Below, piece by piece: positions 15,371 through 24,038 of a DNA stretch of 59,497 nt. The notes under the pieces were generated by a model. It was not told the DNA's origin. It saw only the letters and a list, made by a program, of their open reading frames with translations, and did not search any database. The DNA comes from JAHEKD01 sp965215945 (GTDB lineage: Bacteria; Pseudomonadota; Gammaproteobacteria; Arenicellales; JAHEKD01): assembly GCA_965215945.1 (NCBI GenBank), contig CBDCFC010000003.1, forward strand, positions 1-59,497. Reading direction: 5' to 3'. The first letter of the stretch is position 1. The number at the start of each line of letters is the position of its first letter. Both the position numbers and the translations under genes were made by a program.

Positions 15371-17383
15371 TTAACTGTTTTCAATACCCATGGGTTCACC
15401 TTCGGCAGTGGCTACAATTTTTGATTCAATGAATAATTGGTGCTCACCTGGTCCGGTTACAAAGACTTCTTTGTGAGAGATTTTAGTCTTGATATCTTCA
15501 CCTCCGGCATTAATAGCGTTGTTCATGGCTTGCTGTTGGCAAAAGGATTTGCCATATTCGAGCGCACTATCCAGATCGTTAAAGTCTTTTATCTGATCGC
15601 CTGAATGAACCCGGAATAATCCTTCGCTAGGTGAGGTGATTAGGCCATGTACTTTTTGTAACACGCGGCTGGTTGCAGCTCCAACCGCATTGCAAACATC
15701 AGCGTGCTGCGGAACGATACATTGGGTTGAAAACCGTTCTGCAACTTGCGGGTAAAACATTGCTGCTGGAGCACCGATGGCGATAATAGGTTGCTTGAAT
15801 CTGATTTTCGAGTCAAAAAAGATATTTTCCGGTTGCTCCAATAAAACGCTGCTAAGTCGGTCGGCACTCAAATCTTTGCTGAGGCTGGCTTGATCATAAG
15901 TATGCAAAACTGTTGTTTCCAACAATACGCGACAAGTCTTTTCAACTACCAGATTAATGATATGTTGGCTAAAGTGTTTTATGTCGATTTCTTTATCACT
16001 CTGGCGTTCAATCAATCGACACATCAATTTAGCTGCATTCTTGGCATGTTGTGGATTCCATTTATTAAATGCTCCAACCACATGCAAGGCATCGGTGGGA
16101 GTAAATGCTGCAACATTGATGATCCCTCGTTTACGCAATCGCGCAAGTGCTCGCTCAAATGCAGGTGATTCGAATAGCGTGTTTAAATCCTTCGGTCCCG
16201 CTTTGAGAATTTCGTAGATTCGTTGTTCGCTAGTGGAACGAAAAACATTTTCGTTGCTGACATCTAACAATTTGACTGCAAACCTGCCATCGGTTTCACG
16301 GGTATCGCCTTGTAATTGTTCGGCTAGAATCTTGCCCATTTGCGGATATTGATCAACCAACTGACATACTGGAATCGCTCGTTCTGCAGACAAATTCGGT
16401 TCACCAAGTTTAAGCAGAACTTCACTGTCACCCCCCAAACCACGTGTATTTACACTTACCGCCTCGACCATGGTTTGCCAGCCGCCGACATTGGCACCGC
16501 TACGATCTAAACTTGGAGCTCCATCTTCAAGCATGGCCACATCAGTAGTGGTGCCACCTATATCTGAAACGATGGCATTTTCCAGGTCGGACAAATAACG
16601 CGCACCATGCAAGCTGGCTGCTGGACCTGAAAGAATGGTCTCAACCGGTTTGTACAGTGCCTGTTTTGCATAAACCAGAGAGCCATCGCCTTGAACAACC
16701 ATTACCTGTGCATTGATCGAATGATTTTCAAGCAATTTTTCAATGGAGTTGATCAGCGAAGTCAGCAGCGGAATCAAGCGCGCATTAAATAAACAGGTTA
16801 ACGCACGTTTTGGGGCATCGAGTTTTGATGTCAGTTCGTGTGAGCAAGTAACTGGTAAACCGGTTAAATCAGTAATTAACTGTTTGGCCCTAAGTTCGTG
16901 ATCAGGATTACGGACCGAGAAATAACCGGCAATTGCGTAACCGGAGGCTGGAAATTTTGAATTCCTTATTTCGTTCTCAAGTTTTTCCAAATCAAGTTCG
17001 GCATTGGGTTCACCAGACGCTTTATGACCACCGCCTATAGATATTATGCTGTCTTCGCCAATAGCTTGTCTTAGTGTAGGATGGGAGACCACGTGATCAG
17101 GTTGGCCGATATGAACCAGGCAAGCGTTACGGCCATGGTTTTCCACCATCGCATTGGTGGCAAGAGTGGTGGACAGGCCAACCATGGAAATTGCCTTTTG
17201 TTGTACGCTCAGGTTATCAATCAATCCTGTTACAGCATTGTTTATACCTATAAACAAATCATGGTATGTAGTTAATGCTTTGTTGGAGGCAAGAATGCCC
17301 TTGCTGGGGTCGAGCAAAACTGCATCAGTAAAGGTTCCGCCAGTATCTATCCCCAATCGATAAGCCAAGTCAGCTATCTCCAA
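15371..17383 (-). CDS. hydantoinase/oxoprolinase subunit A (HyuA-like), without a B subunit
   Basis: This 670-residue protein has the Hydant_A_N start (YRLGIDTGGTFTDAVLLD, an ATP-binding phosphate loop), the Hydantoinase_A core with SGPAASLHGARYLS and DIGGTTTDVAMLEDG, and a C-terminal domain. HyuA proteins hydrolyse hydantoins or 5-oxoproline with ATP, normally with a HyuB partner. No HyuB is next to it or elsewhere in the window. The start is TTG at 17383, only nine bases from the first possible start of the divergent deacetylase. N-methylhydantoin, an intermediate of creatinine breakdown to sarcosine, is one conceivable substrate given neighbouring genes, but nothing in the sequence proves it. 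Confidence 0.9.
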   Translation of the reverse strand: MEIADLAYRLGIDTGGTFTDAVLLDPSKGILASNKALTTYHDLFIGINNAVTGLIDNLSVQQKAISMVGLSTTLATNAMVENHGRNACLVHIGQPDHVVSHPTLRQAIGEDSIISIGGGHKASGEPNAELDLEKLENEIRNSKFPASGYAIAGYFSVRNPDHELRAKQLITDLTGLPVTCSHELTSKLDAPKRALTCLFNARLIPLLTSLINSIEKLLENHSINAQVMVVQGDGSLVYAKQALYKPVETILSGPAASLHGARYLSDLENAIVSDIGGTTTDVAMLEDGAPSLDRSGANVGGWQTMVEAVSVNTRGLGGDSEVLLKLGEPNLSAERAIPVCQLVDQYPQMGKILAEQLQGDTRETDGRFAVKLLDVSNENVFRSTSEQRIYEILKAGPKDLNTLFESPAFERALARLRKRGIINVAAFTPTDALHVVGAFNKWNPQHAKNAAKLMCRLIERQSDKEIDIKHFSQHIINLVVEKTCRVLLETTVLHTYDQASLSKDLSADRLSSVLLEQPENIFFDSKIRFKQPIIAIGAPAAMFYPQVAERFSTQCIVPQHADVCNAVGAATSRVLQKVHGLITSPSEGLFRVHSGDQIKDFNDLDSALEYGKSFCQQQAMNNAINAGGEDIKTKISHKEVFVTGPGEHQLFIESKIVATAEGEPMGIENS

Positions 17384-17431
17384 GTCGAATATGTGTGTAT
17401 ATTACCTATTCGATTGCTGCTGTCATTAAAA

Positions 17432-18325
17432 ATGTCTTTAAATCTAACAGATAAATTAAAGACCGTTGCCTCCCAAAACGGCATTATATTGCTATATCAC
17501 TCAATTGCAGACTCTACTGCGGTTACATTACAGCGCACTTTGCATAATGTTCATCCGCAGTCGTTGCAAAAACACTTAGAGCAAGTTTCTGAATTTTTCC
17601 GATTTGTATCACTGAAAGAATTTTCTCATGCTGATCAAAAACTGGGACTAGCTGCGATAACGTTTGATGATGGTTACAAAAATGTGCTGCAAAATGGATT
17701 GCCTGTTTTAGAAAAATTTAATTACCCGTTTACCCTGTTTTTGAATCCTGTCACATTCGATCATCACTGGAACTGGCGAGATAAGGTGCGCTATTTAATT
17801 CATCATGACTTGATTGATGACTTTGAACAACATTATCAGTGTGATTATAAGCAAGGACGTTTTTATCGCTACAGCAAGCATCCCAATAACAATAGCGCTG
17901 AGTTGGATCATGCACTGGACAGATTCTTGCTCAATCATCAGATCGATATTTATCCTGAATATCCTTATTTACTAAAAAGGGACTTAATCGATCATTCTCT
18001 GATTACCTATGGCAATCATAGTTTTAACCACTATGTGCTGACATCTTTGTCATCAAAGCAGCAGAAATATGAGATAGAAACAGCTAAGAATATACTAAGT
18101 GGTTTTCCTGAACTTAAAGTAAGCAATAGTTTTTCCGTACCTTTTGGGGGCGCAAACGATATCAGTGCCCAGACCGTTGCTATTGTTGAAAGTTTGGGTT
18201 ACACAGAATTGTTAATGAGTCGACAACAGTTGCAACCGGGCCTGCTTGAGTCAGAAAATATCCAGGTTCTGGAGCGCTTTATGCCTCGTTCTGACGATAT
18301 CATCGGTGAAATCGCTGCAATATAA
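17432..18325 (+). CDS. polysaccharide deacetylase (NodB-type) family protein
   Basis: The protein has about 297 residues from the ATG at 17432; an in-frame GTG at 17393 would add 13 residues. The NodB metal-dependent fold is visible: IILLYHSI at the start, the catalytic/metal motif ITFDDGYKNVL, and the HxxxH metal motif in GNHSFNHYVL. A late VPFGG motif follows. It would remove acetyl groups from a polysaccharide or peptidoglycan-type sugar. I see no signal peptide, so a cytosolic or intermediate-stage role is possible. It stands alone after the divergent hydantoinase. Confidence 0.85.
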   Translation: MSLNLTDKLKTVASQNGIILLYHSIADSTAVTLQRTLHNVHPQSLQKHLEQVSEFFRFVSLKEFSHADQKLGLAAITFDDGYKNVLQNGLPVLEKFNYPFTLFLNPVTFDHHWNWRDKVRYLIHHDLIDDFEQHYQCDYKQGRFYRYSKHPNNNSAELDHALDRFLLNHQIDIYPEYPYLLKRDLIDHSLITYGNHSFNHYVLTSLSSKQQKYEIETAKNILSGFPELKVSNSFSVPFGGANDISAQTVAIVESLGYTELLMSRQQLQPGLLESENIQVLERFMPRSDDIIGEIAAI

Positions 18326-18350
18326 ATAGATTAAAAAACGATATTGATAA

Positions 18351-18378
18351 TTGAATATAACCGCTACATGAATATAAT
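18351..18378 (+). promoter_or_regulatory. sigma70 promoter of the OmpA-type lipoprotein
   Basis: TTGAAT (18351-18356), a 16-base spacer and TATAAT (18373-18378) lie about 60 bases before the lipoprotein ATG. Confidence 0.65.
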
Positions 18379-18436
18379 GTACCTGTAGGTTTTGTGGTCG
18401 ATCAATTTTTAATTAGTTAGAGGAATACCTAATATC

Positions 18437-18955
18437 ATGGATATAAAATTATTAAAGAATCTTGCAGCGGTTTCAGCGTTCGCATTAATCCTGGGTGGCT
18501 GTGCGGGTGCTAAAACATTAACGGCTCCAACTGGTGACGGTGATGACGATGGTGATGGTGTTTTAAATAGTTTGGATGAGTGTCCTAACACACCTGCGGG
18601 TGCTCAAGTTGATAGTCGTGGTTGTGAAATTCATGCGGCGCTTGATGCAACTCATTTCGAATTTGATAAATCAGATTTGACAGCAGAAGCACAAGCATAT
18701 CTCTCCAGTATAGCTGCTTCGCTAGTTGGCAAAAGCTTAACCGCGCACGGACACACCGATTCGATCGGTACTGACAGTTACAACATGGGCTTGTCTGAGC
18801 GACGCGCACAATCAGTGGCTGATTTTCTTACCGGCCAGGGTGTAACAGACATTACCACGGTTGGACACGGTGAGAGTGACCCTGTTGCGTCTAACGATAC
18901 GGCAGAAGGACGCGCGATGAACCGTCGTGTGGAAATTACAACAGCTGCTGAATAA
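18437..18955 (+). CDS. OmpA-family outer-membrane lipoprotein
   Basis: This 172-residue protein has a lipoprotein signal with lipobox LGGC (Cys22 lipidated). An acidic calcium-binding type-3 thrombospondin-like stretch follows (about 33-62, DGDDDGDGVLNSLDECPNTP). The OmpA C-terminal peptidoglycan-binding domain is at 70-170 (HFEFDKSDL, GHTDSIGTDSYNMGLSERRA, GRAMNRRVEI). It would tether the outer membrane to peptidoglycan through diaminopimelate. A single-gene unit: consensus promoter before it and strong terminator after it. Resembles Pal-like or small OmpA lipoproteins but is not next to tol genes. Confidence 0.93.
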   Translation: MDIKLLKNLAAVSAFALILGGCAGAKTLTAPTGDGDDDGDGVLNSLDECPNTPAGAQVDSRGCEIHAALDATHFEFDKSDLTAEAQAYLSSIAASLVGKSLTAHGHTDSIGTDSYNMGLSERRAQSVADFLTGQGVTDITTVGHGESDPVASNDTAEGRAMNRRVEITTAAE

Positions 18956-18974
18956 GTAGTCTTAGTCTTATTAG

Positions 18975-19008
18975 AGCCTGACCACTTATCAAGTGGTCAG
19001 GCTTTTTT
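18975..19008 (+). terminator. rho-independent terminator of the OmpA-type lipoprotein
   Basis: A 13-bp perfect stem (AGCCTGACCACTT / AAGTGGTCAGGCT) with a three-base loop is followed by six T. It starts 20 bases after the stop codon. Confidence 0.93.
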
Positions 19009-19060
19009 ATATACCTCTCCTAACCTTCCCTGACAGAGGCCGAAAGAGCCTGTCCTAGCT

Positions 19061-19130
19061 TTATGCCGGGATCTTCTAGCGAGCATGAGGAGTCAAATTA
19101 AGGAGATCCCGCAACTAATGCGGGAAAACA
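19061..19130. repeat. degenerate intergenic hairpin repeat
   Basis: Arms GCCGGGATCTTCT and AGGAGATCCCGC pair imperfectly, and CCCGCAACTAATGCGGG forms a second hairpin. Part of the 218-base gap between the lipoprotein terminator and the next gene. Related in wording (GGATCTCCT) to copies at 28029 and 33665. Confidence 0.45.
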
Positions 19131-19173
19131 AATTTGTTAATTTGTTTGGCATTGATAACTCCCAATTAATACA

Positions 19174-19815
19174 TTGAAACCACTTATTTTCATTCACGGT
19201 TTTTTACTTTCCGGCTGGATTTTTACTACTATGACAAAATTCTTTAGTGGTCGAGGATTTCGTTGTTATCGTTTTAATTATCCTACTAGAACAAAATCCA
19301 TTAAAGAAAATGCTCTATTGTTACAGCAATGGTTGACACACCAGCAAATTACCCATGCGGATTTCATCTGTCACAGCATGGGCGGTCTGGTCTGTCGAGG
19401 TTTTCTTGAAAAACAGGCAAAACAAGAAAAATACTGTAATGTGGTTTGTCTGGGCTCACCATTTCGAGGCTCAGTTATCGCGCAAAATTTAAGTGCTAGC
19501 AAATTCGGATCAAAACTATTAGCTGTACAAGCTGATTCGGAGCTATCATCCGGTATTCATAGTTGGCCTGATAATTCTAATTTGGGTATTATCGCCGGAG
19601 ATAGAAATATAGGCGTAGGTCGCCTATTGGGATTGCCGGCAAGTGCTCCTGGCGATGGCACAATTTTAGTTGATGAAACTAGAATTGAAGGTGCTGCCGA
19701 TCATATAATTCTGCCGGTAACCCATAGTCAAATGACATTCTCTAAATTAGTGGCTGAACAAGCAAATTATTTTATTAATCATCAACGGTTTGATCATAAC
19801 AATGACTCAAATTAA
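19174..19815 (+). CDS. alpha/beta hydrolase, lipase-like
   Basis: This 213-residue hydrolase starts at TTG 19174 with no nearer ATG before the fold begins (LIFIHGFLLSGWIF, the oxyanion HG). The nucleophile elbow is CHSMGG with the Ser, and the closing catalytic His is probably in LPVTHSQM. No signal peptide is seen. It resembles the small PGAP1/triacylglycerol-lipase-like group that deacylates lipids or esters in the cytosol. It overlaps the next hydrolase gene by 14 bases, so the two are an operon of related enzymes from different subfamilies. Confidence 0.8.
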   Translation: MKPLIFIHGFLLSGWIFTTMTKFFSGRGFRCYRFNYPTRTKSIKENALLLQQWLTHQQITHADFICHSMGGLVCRGFLEKQAKQEKYCNVVCLGSPFRGSVIAQNLSASKFGSKLLAVQADSELSSGIHSWPDNSNLGIIAGDRNIGVGRLLGLPASAPGDGTILVDETRIEGAADHIILPVTHSQMTFSKLVAEQANYFINHQRFDHNNDSN

Positions 19816-20563
19816 AACAATTACTTCAAGTGCAGGTCATAGACTGTGCTATCAAATTAGTGAAGGCAAAGATCCAGTTGTGGTGTTTTTACCCGGGTAC
19901 AAATCAGATATGTCTGGCACTAAGGCCACAATGCTGAAAAGTTATTGTCAAGAACTGGGGCATTCCTGCTTGCTATTTGATTATTCAGGCCATGGAATTT
20001 CCGAGGGGGATTTTATAGACGGCAGCATCGGTCGCTGGAGCGAAGACTCCGTGGAGGTAATTCGACAAGTCGTTAAGGATAGACCAGTCATTTTGGTAGG
20101 TTCCAGTATGGGTGGATGGGTCATGCTGCTAACGGCATTGAAGCTCAAACAGCAAATTGCGGCGATGTTGGGTATTGCAGTCGCGCCGGATTTCACTGAG
20201 GACTTGATGTGGAATGGATTCAGTGATGAACAAAAAGCGCGATTAATAAATGAGGGTGTGATTTATCTGCCTTCTGAATACGATGAACCATTGCCGGTCA
20301 CTTATGCTGCTATCCTTGATGGACGCAATAATCTACTTCTTGGCAGTGATATAGATATAACTTGTCCGGCAAGGTTTATTCACGGCATGCTCGATGTTGA
20401 TGTGCCCTGGGAAGTTTCACTAAAAACTATCGATCGACTCAAAGCAACAGATGTTCAGTTGCGATTACTAAAAGACGGTGATCACAGGTTATCTAATGAT
20501 GACCAATTAACTATTATCAGGCAGATGTTGAGGGAGCTTGTTTTAAAAACTCAAGTATTATGA
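19802..20563 (+). CDS. alpha/beta hydrolase (ABHD10-like)
   Basis: The protein has about 253 residues from the ATG at 19802; a TTG at 19790 is a weaker alternative. Fold marks are VVVFLPGYKSDMSG (oxyanion region), DYSGHGISEG, nucleophile elbow VGSSMGGW, acid in HGMLDVDVPWE and His in DGDHRLSN. The GYKSDM...KATML sequence is the pattern of the bacterial family related to mitochondrial ABHD10, a thioesterase/esterase. It would act in the cytosol on acyl thioesters or small esters. Translationally coupled to the preceding lipase-like gene. Confidence 0.84.
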   Translation: MTQIKTITSSAGHRLCYQISEGKDPVVVFLPGYKSDMSGTKATMLKSYCQELGHSCLLFDYSGHGISEGDFIDGSIGRWSEDSVEVIRQVVKDRPVILVGSSMGGWVMLLTALKLKQQIAAMLGIAVAPDFTEDLMWNGFSDEQKARLINEGVIYLPSEYDEPLPVTYAAILDGRNNLLLGSDIDITCPARFIHGMLDVDVPWEVSLKTIDRLKATDVQLRLLKDGDHRLSNDDQLTIIRQMLRELVLKTQVL

Positions 20564-20585
20564 TATCCGGGCTGCAGTATTTGGC

Positions 20586-20614
20586 AAAGAAAATCCCGGC
20601 ACTGAACCGGGATT
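20586..20614 (-). terminator. terminator of the GMC dehydrogenase operon
   Basis: An eight-base perfect stem AATCCCGG / CCGGGATT with a seven-base loop lies at 20592-20614. On the minus strand it is followed by TTTCTTT. It sits between the convergent hydrolase and GMC genes; the T-rich side fits the minus strand. Confidence 0.6.
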
Positions 20615-20675
20615 AAAGGCTAACATTTACCATTAATTATTTTGGATGGTAGTAGCATTAGCAGGGGTATAATAA

Positions 20676-22247
20676 TCAGATCGCTTTTTGAGCCATTTGT
20701 TCAGTAATATAATCCGCTTGCCTTAACGCGAGTGTCACAATAGTTAAGGTTGGATTCTCAGCCCCACCGGTGGTGAATACACTCCCATCAGATACAAATA
20801 AATTGGCAATCTCGTGTGTTTGCCCCCATTTATTAACCACTCCGTCTTCAGGTTTTTCACTCATGCGATTAGTGCCAAGATTATGGGTTGAAGGATAGGG
20901 CGGCGTTGGGTAGGTCTGGGTTGCACCAACCGCATCGTAAACTGCTGAACCCTGTTGATAAGCATGATTACGCATGGCGATATCATTAGGATGGTCGTCA
21001 AAATGCACGTTAGGCACGGGTAGCCCATATTGATCTTTTTCTGTATCATGCAAAGTAATCGCGTTCGATTCCTGGGGCATGTCTTCACCGACTAACCACA
21101 TACCGGCCATGTTTTCATACATGTCCATAGCGGCAGTGAACTCCCGTCCCCAGGCGCCGGGATTTAGGAAGGCGGCCATGAAAGGAACACCCAGTGCCAG
21201 AGTTTCCATCTCATAGCCGCCTACAAAACCTCGCGCAGGATCATTCTTGGATTCATCGGTGATGATTCCTGCCATTGTTGTGCCGCGATACAACCGCACC
21301 GGTTGATCAAATACAGCATAAACGCTGCCTGTCATGTGGCGCATGTAGTTTTTCCCAACTTGACCTGAGGAGTTAGCAAGTCCGTCAGGAAACATGTTGC
21401 TAGACGAATTCAAGAGCAATCTCGGCGATTCGATCGAATTACCGGCCACACAGACAGCGCGTGCTTTTTGCCGTTGTTGATTGCCATCTTTGTCGGCATA
21501 AACAACAGCATTAACCTTGCCCGAGTCGTCATGTTCTATGGTTAAAACCTGACTGTTAGGGCGAACTTCTAACTTATCAGTTGCTTCTCCTTTTGGTATT
21601 TCGGCATAAAGCGTTGACCACTTGGCGCCGAATTTACAACCCTGAAAACAGAATCCAACTTGACTGCACGCAGGTCGTTCGTCTCTAGGTGCGGAATTAA
21701 TAGCCATGCGACCCGTGTGACAGTTTTTATAACCCAGTTTGTCAGCACCCGCTTTCATTACTTTAAAGTTATTGTTTCCGGGTAAACCTTCAATGCCATT
21801 AGTACGGGTGACACCCATACGGTCTTCAGCTTTAGCATAATAAGGCTCTAGTTCAGCGAGTGTTAGTGGCCAGTCAAGCAGATTGGCACCGTCTATGTCG
21901 CCATAGGTTGTTTTGATTTTGAATTCGTGTTCTTGAAGTCGCAGTGAGGCTCCCGCCCAATGCACAGTTGAGCCGCCGACGGCTTTGACAATCCAGGCCG
22001 GCAGTCCGGAAAAATCATTGGCGACACGCCAGCTGCCGGAGGTCGTGCGTTTGTCCAGCCAGGAAATTTTACCGAAATTACCCCATTCGTCATTTTCAAA
22101 ATCTTCAATTTCATGACGCCCGCCAGCTTCTAAGATAACAGTATCGACTCCTTTGAGCGCAAGTTCTGTGCCTAATGTGCCGCCACCAGCCCCGGAACCA
22201 ATTACAACAACTACAGAATCATCATTTAAATCATATTGTTTTGCCAC
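20676..22247 (-). CDS. GMC family oxidoreductase, large subunit
   Basis: This 523-residue flavoprotein has the FAD-binding GxGxxG segment (VVVIGSGAGGGTLGTELALKG). GGSTVHWAGASLR and the GMC C-terminal domain (HNLGTNRMSE, NLFVSDGSVF, NPTLTIVTLALRQ) follow. It starts at GTG 22247 after a GGAGGG ribosome site. Enzymes of this type with a Tat-exported small subunit (next gene) oxidise sugars, gluconate-like acids or alcohols in the periplasm and pass electrons to a cytochrome c; no cytochrome gene is adjacent. It lacks its own Tat signal, consistent with hitchhiker export with the small subunit. Confidence 0.92.
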   Translation of the reverse strand: MAKQYDLNDDSVVVVIGSGAGGGTLGTELALKGVDTVILEAGGRHEIEDFENDEWGNFGKISWLDKRTTSGSWRVANDFSGLPAWIVKAVGGSTVHWAGASLRLQEHEFKIKTTYGDIDGANLLDWPLTLAELEPYYAKAEDRMGVTRTNGIEGLPGNNNFKVMKAGADKLGYKNCHTGRMAINSAPRDERPACSQVGFCFQGCKFGAKWSTLYAEIPKGEATDKLEVRPNSQVLTIEHDDSGKVNAVVYADKDGNQQRQKARAVCVAGNSIESPRLLLNSSSNMFPDGLANSSGQVGKNYMRHMTGSVYAVFDQPVRLYRGTTMAGIITDESKNDPARGFVGGYEMETLALGVPFMAAFLNPGAWGREFTAAMDMYENMAGMWLVGEDMPQESNAITLHDTEKDQYGLPVPNVHFDDHPNDIAMRNHAYQQGSAVYDAVGATQTYPTPPYPSTHNLGTNRMSEKPEDGVVNKWGQTHEIANLFVSDGSVFTTGGAENPTLTIVTLALRQADYITEQMAQKAI

Positions 22248-22259
22248 TACATTACCCTC

Positions 22260-22790
22260 CTATAGCCATTCCAAATCGTTAAAGCCACGTTCGATGTAGC
22301 CACCTTTTGAAAATGACTCACCCTCGTAACCCAAGATTGCCCAGACATCGTGATTGTTGTAAATACTAACGACCAGATCACCGCGTAGTTTTTGAAATAA
22401 CGCTCCGGACTCAACTTGCCCCAGTAGCGAGTTTCGATCCACTTCCCAGCCTACATTAAGGTAATCAGACCCAAACCCATCATTGGCTAGTTGATTCAAT
22501 TCACCAATGCCATCTTCGATTAGAGTTTTTAGGGATTCATCTTCGAGCGCAGCATCATCATAAGCCTTGACGGCGAGAGCATAAATTTTGTCCGCAAAAC
22601 GGTCATGGGGAAAAATGTCTCTGGCCATTTGAATCAAGGTTTGCATGGTCTCAGGTTGTAGTGCTTTGGTTTCCAAGCCCCAGGCTTCTTGCTGATTTAT
22701 GACAGCACCTCCCATTACTATCAGGGTGGCAGCGCTGGAGGTTTTGAGAAATTGTCGACGCGAGAAATCAACGTTAGGTTTTGTGTTCAT
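22260..22790 (-). CDS. Tat-exported small subunit, gluconate 2-dehydrogenase subunit 3 family
   Basis: This 176-residue protein has a clear twin-arginine signal (SRRQFLKTSSAATLIVMGG, residues 10-28). The helical gluconate 2-dehydrogenase subunit 3 domain follows (MARDIFPHDRFADKIY through ALFQKLRGDLVVSIYNN). It accompanies and exports the GMC flavoprotein encoded 12 bases downstream. A GGGAGT ribosome site precedes the ATG. The pair should form a periplasmic dehydrogenase; substrate unknown. Confidence 0.9.
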   Translation of the reverse strand: MNTKPNVDFSRRQFLKTSSAATLIVMGGAVINQQEAWGLETKALQPETMQTLIQMARDIFPHDRFADKIYALAVKAYDDAALEDESLKTLIEDGIGELNQLANDGFGSDYLNVGWEVDRNSLLGQVESGALFQKLRGDLVVSIYNNHDVWAILGYEGESFSKGGYIERGFNDLEWL

Positions 22791-22820
22791 TTTTACTCCC
22801 GGTTCTGTCTGTGTGTTCTG

Positions 22821-23216
22821 TCATTGATAATGGCCGCCTCTTTGTAAAAACTCGATTTTGTAACCATCAGGATCGGATAAGAAGAAAAACTTTGCTAATA
22901 GTTCTCCGTCTTGAAAAAACTCTTTAATATCTGCTGGTGCTAAATCCACAGCTTTAAGGCGAGCATGTTCGTTTTCTAAATCATCAACCGTAACAGCCAG
23001 ATGACCATAGCCGTTACCCAAGTCATAAGGTTGTGTTTGATCTTTATTGACGGTGAGTTCTACTTCGAAATCAGTTTCGTTATTGCGCAGGTAAAGTAAG
23101 ATGAAATCATCGAACTCAAGTCGCTTGGAAACTTTGAGGTTTAGAACAGAGTTATAAAAATTCACCGATCGCTGCTCATCCAGTACACGAATCATCATGT
23201 GAATAAGCTTAGTCAT
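22821..23216 (-). CDS. VOC superfamily protein, glyoxalase I-like
   Basis: This 131-residue protein has two beta-alpha-beta-beta-beta modules of the vicinal-oxygen-chelate fold. Metal ligands can be placed as His6 (LIHMMIRV), Glu near 52 (FEVELTVN), His near 72 (GYGHLAVTVDD) and Glu near 124 (YKIEFLQRG). This is the glyoxalase I pattern, so lactoylglutathione lyase activity on methylglyoxal-glutathione is the first guess. The DGELLAKFFFLSDPDGY segment also fits glyoxalase I. It lies just upstream of the Tat small subunit on the same strand and may be co-transcribed. Confidence 0.85.
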   Translation of the reverse strand: MTKLIHMMIRVLDEQRSVNFYNSVLNLKVSKRLEFDDFILLYLRNNETDFEVELTVNKDQTQPYDLGNGYGHLAVTVDDLENEHARLKAVDLAPADIKEFFQDGELLAKFFFLSDPDGYKIEFLQRGGHYQ

Positions 23217-23427
23217 CTGTGTATTTAACCTCTTCCATAGTAACTATCTTAAATAAAGCGATGAGAAAAAGGGTAGTACAGTGTTACTACATTTGTGTAG
23301 GATGATCAGATTAAAACTGACCTGATCAAGGCTTAAACTTCCACAAAAAGATTTATCAACTCAAAGCCTTAAATCTATTTGCTAACCTGGCTTACATGCG
23401 GTGGGAATATTTTTACTTACAATGAAA

Positions 23428-23802
23428 TTACGAGACCAAAGCATCCCGGGCAATCCCGACACTGCCATTAGTGGTCGCTGAAAAATCAACAGCCTTGAGC
23501 TTGGCTTCTCGCTTTAGTTTTTCAGTTCCCTCGATGTTATCTTTAATATGATTAAGATAGTTAATACAGCCACAGCGTAATAATGATGAAAAGTTGTAGA
23601 CCTCACCATGGAGTTTCAGCACTTCATCGTAAAGTTGCGATAGAAATTGCGCTAAGGTCATATCCTGAGCATTCGCGGATTCTTCAAGAATATTCCAGAA
23701 CATGGCTTCCAATCGAATACTGGTGACATGTCCCTGAATTCTGACAGAACGTGATTGGTAATCATATTCCTGCCTTGGAATTGAGGCGAAAATCTGGCAC
23801 AT
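23428..23802 (-). CDS. ribbon-helix-helix domain protein (RHH_4 type)
   Basis: This protein has 124 residues from the ATG at 23802, chosen because GAGGAG lies six bases before it; an upstream ATG at 23829 lacks a ribosome site. The segment SRSVRIQGHVTSIRLEAMFW followed by LEESANAQDMTLAQFLSQLY is the ribbon-helix-helix motif of a family usually annotated as RHH_4 DNA-binding proteins. The C-terminal half is helical with a possible Cys pair (CGC). Stand-alone gene; target unknown. Confidence 0.8.
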   Translation of the reverse strand: MCQIFASIPRQEYDYQSRSVRIQGHVTSIRLEAMFWNILEESANAQDMTLAQFLSQLYDEVLKLHGEVYNFSSLLRCGCINYLNHIKDNIEGTEKLKREAKLKAVDFSATTNGSVGIARDALVS

Positions 23803-24038
23803 GATAGGCTCCTCTATGTAATGGTTCAAAATAAACTAAAAAGACATCATATCCTATTCATCAGCAAATGTTAAATAAAGCCCAAAAAAATGGTAATAAT
23901 CTAACCTTCAATTGTTGTTGCCTGTGATTCCAAGGCTTTTAACAGGTTTAATAATATTGTGGTAACATCTATCGCCAGCCTATTCTGCTGGGACATAGGG
24001 CAGAATACTATTCAATTAACAGAAACAGGAGTTTAATA

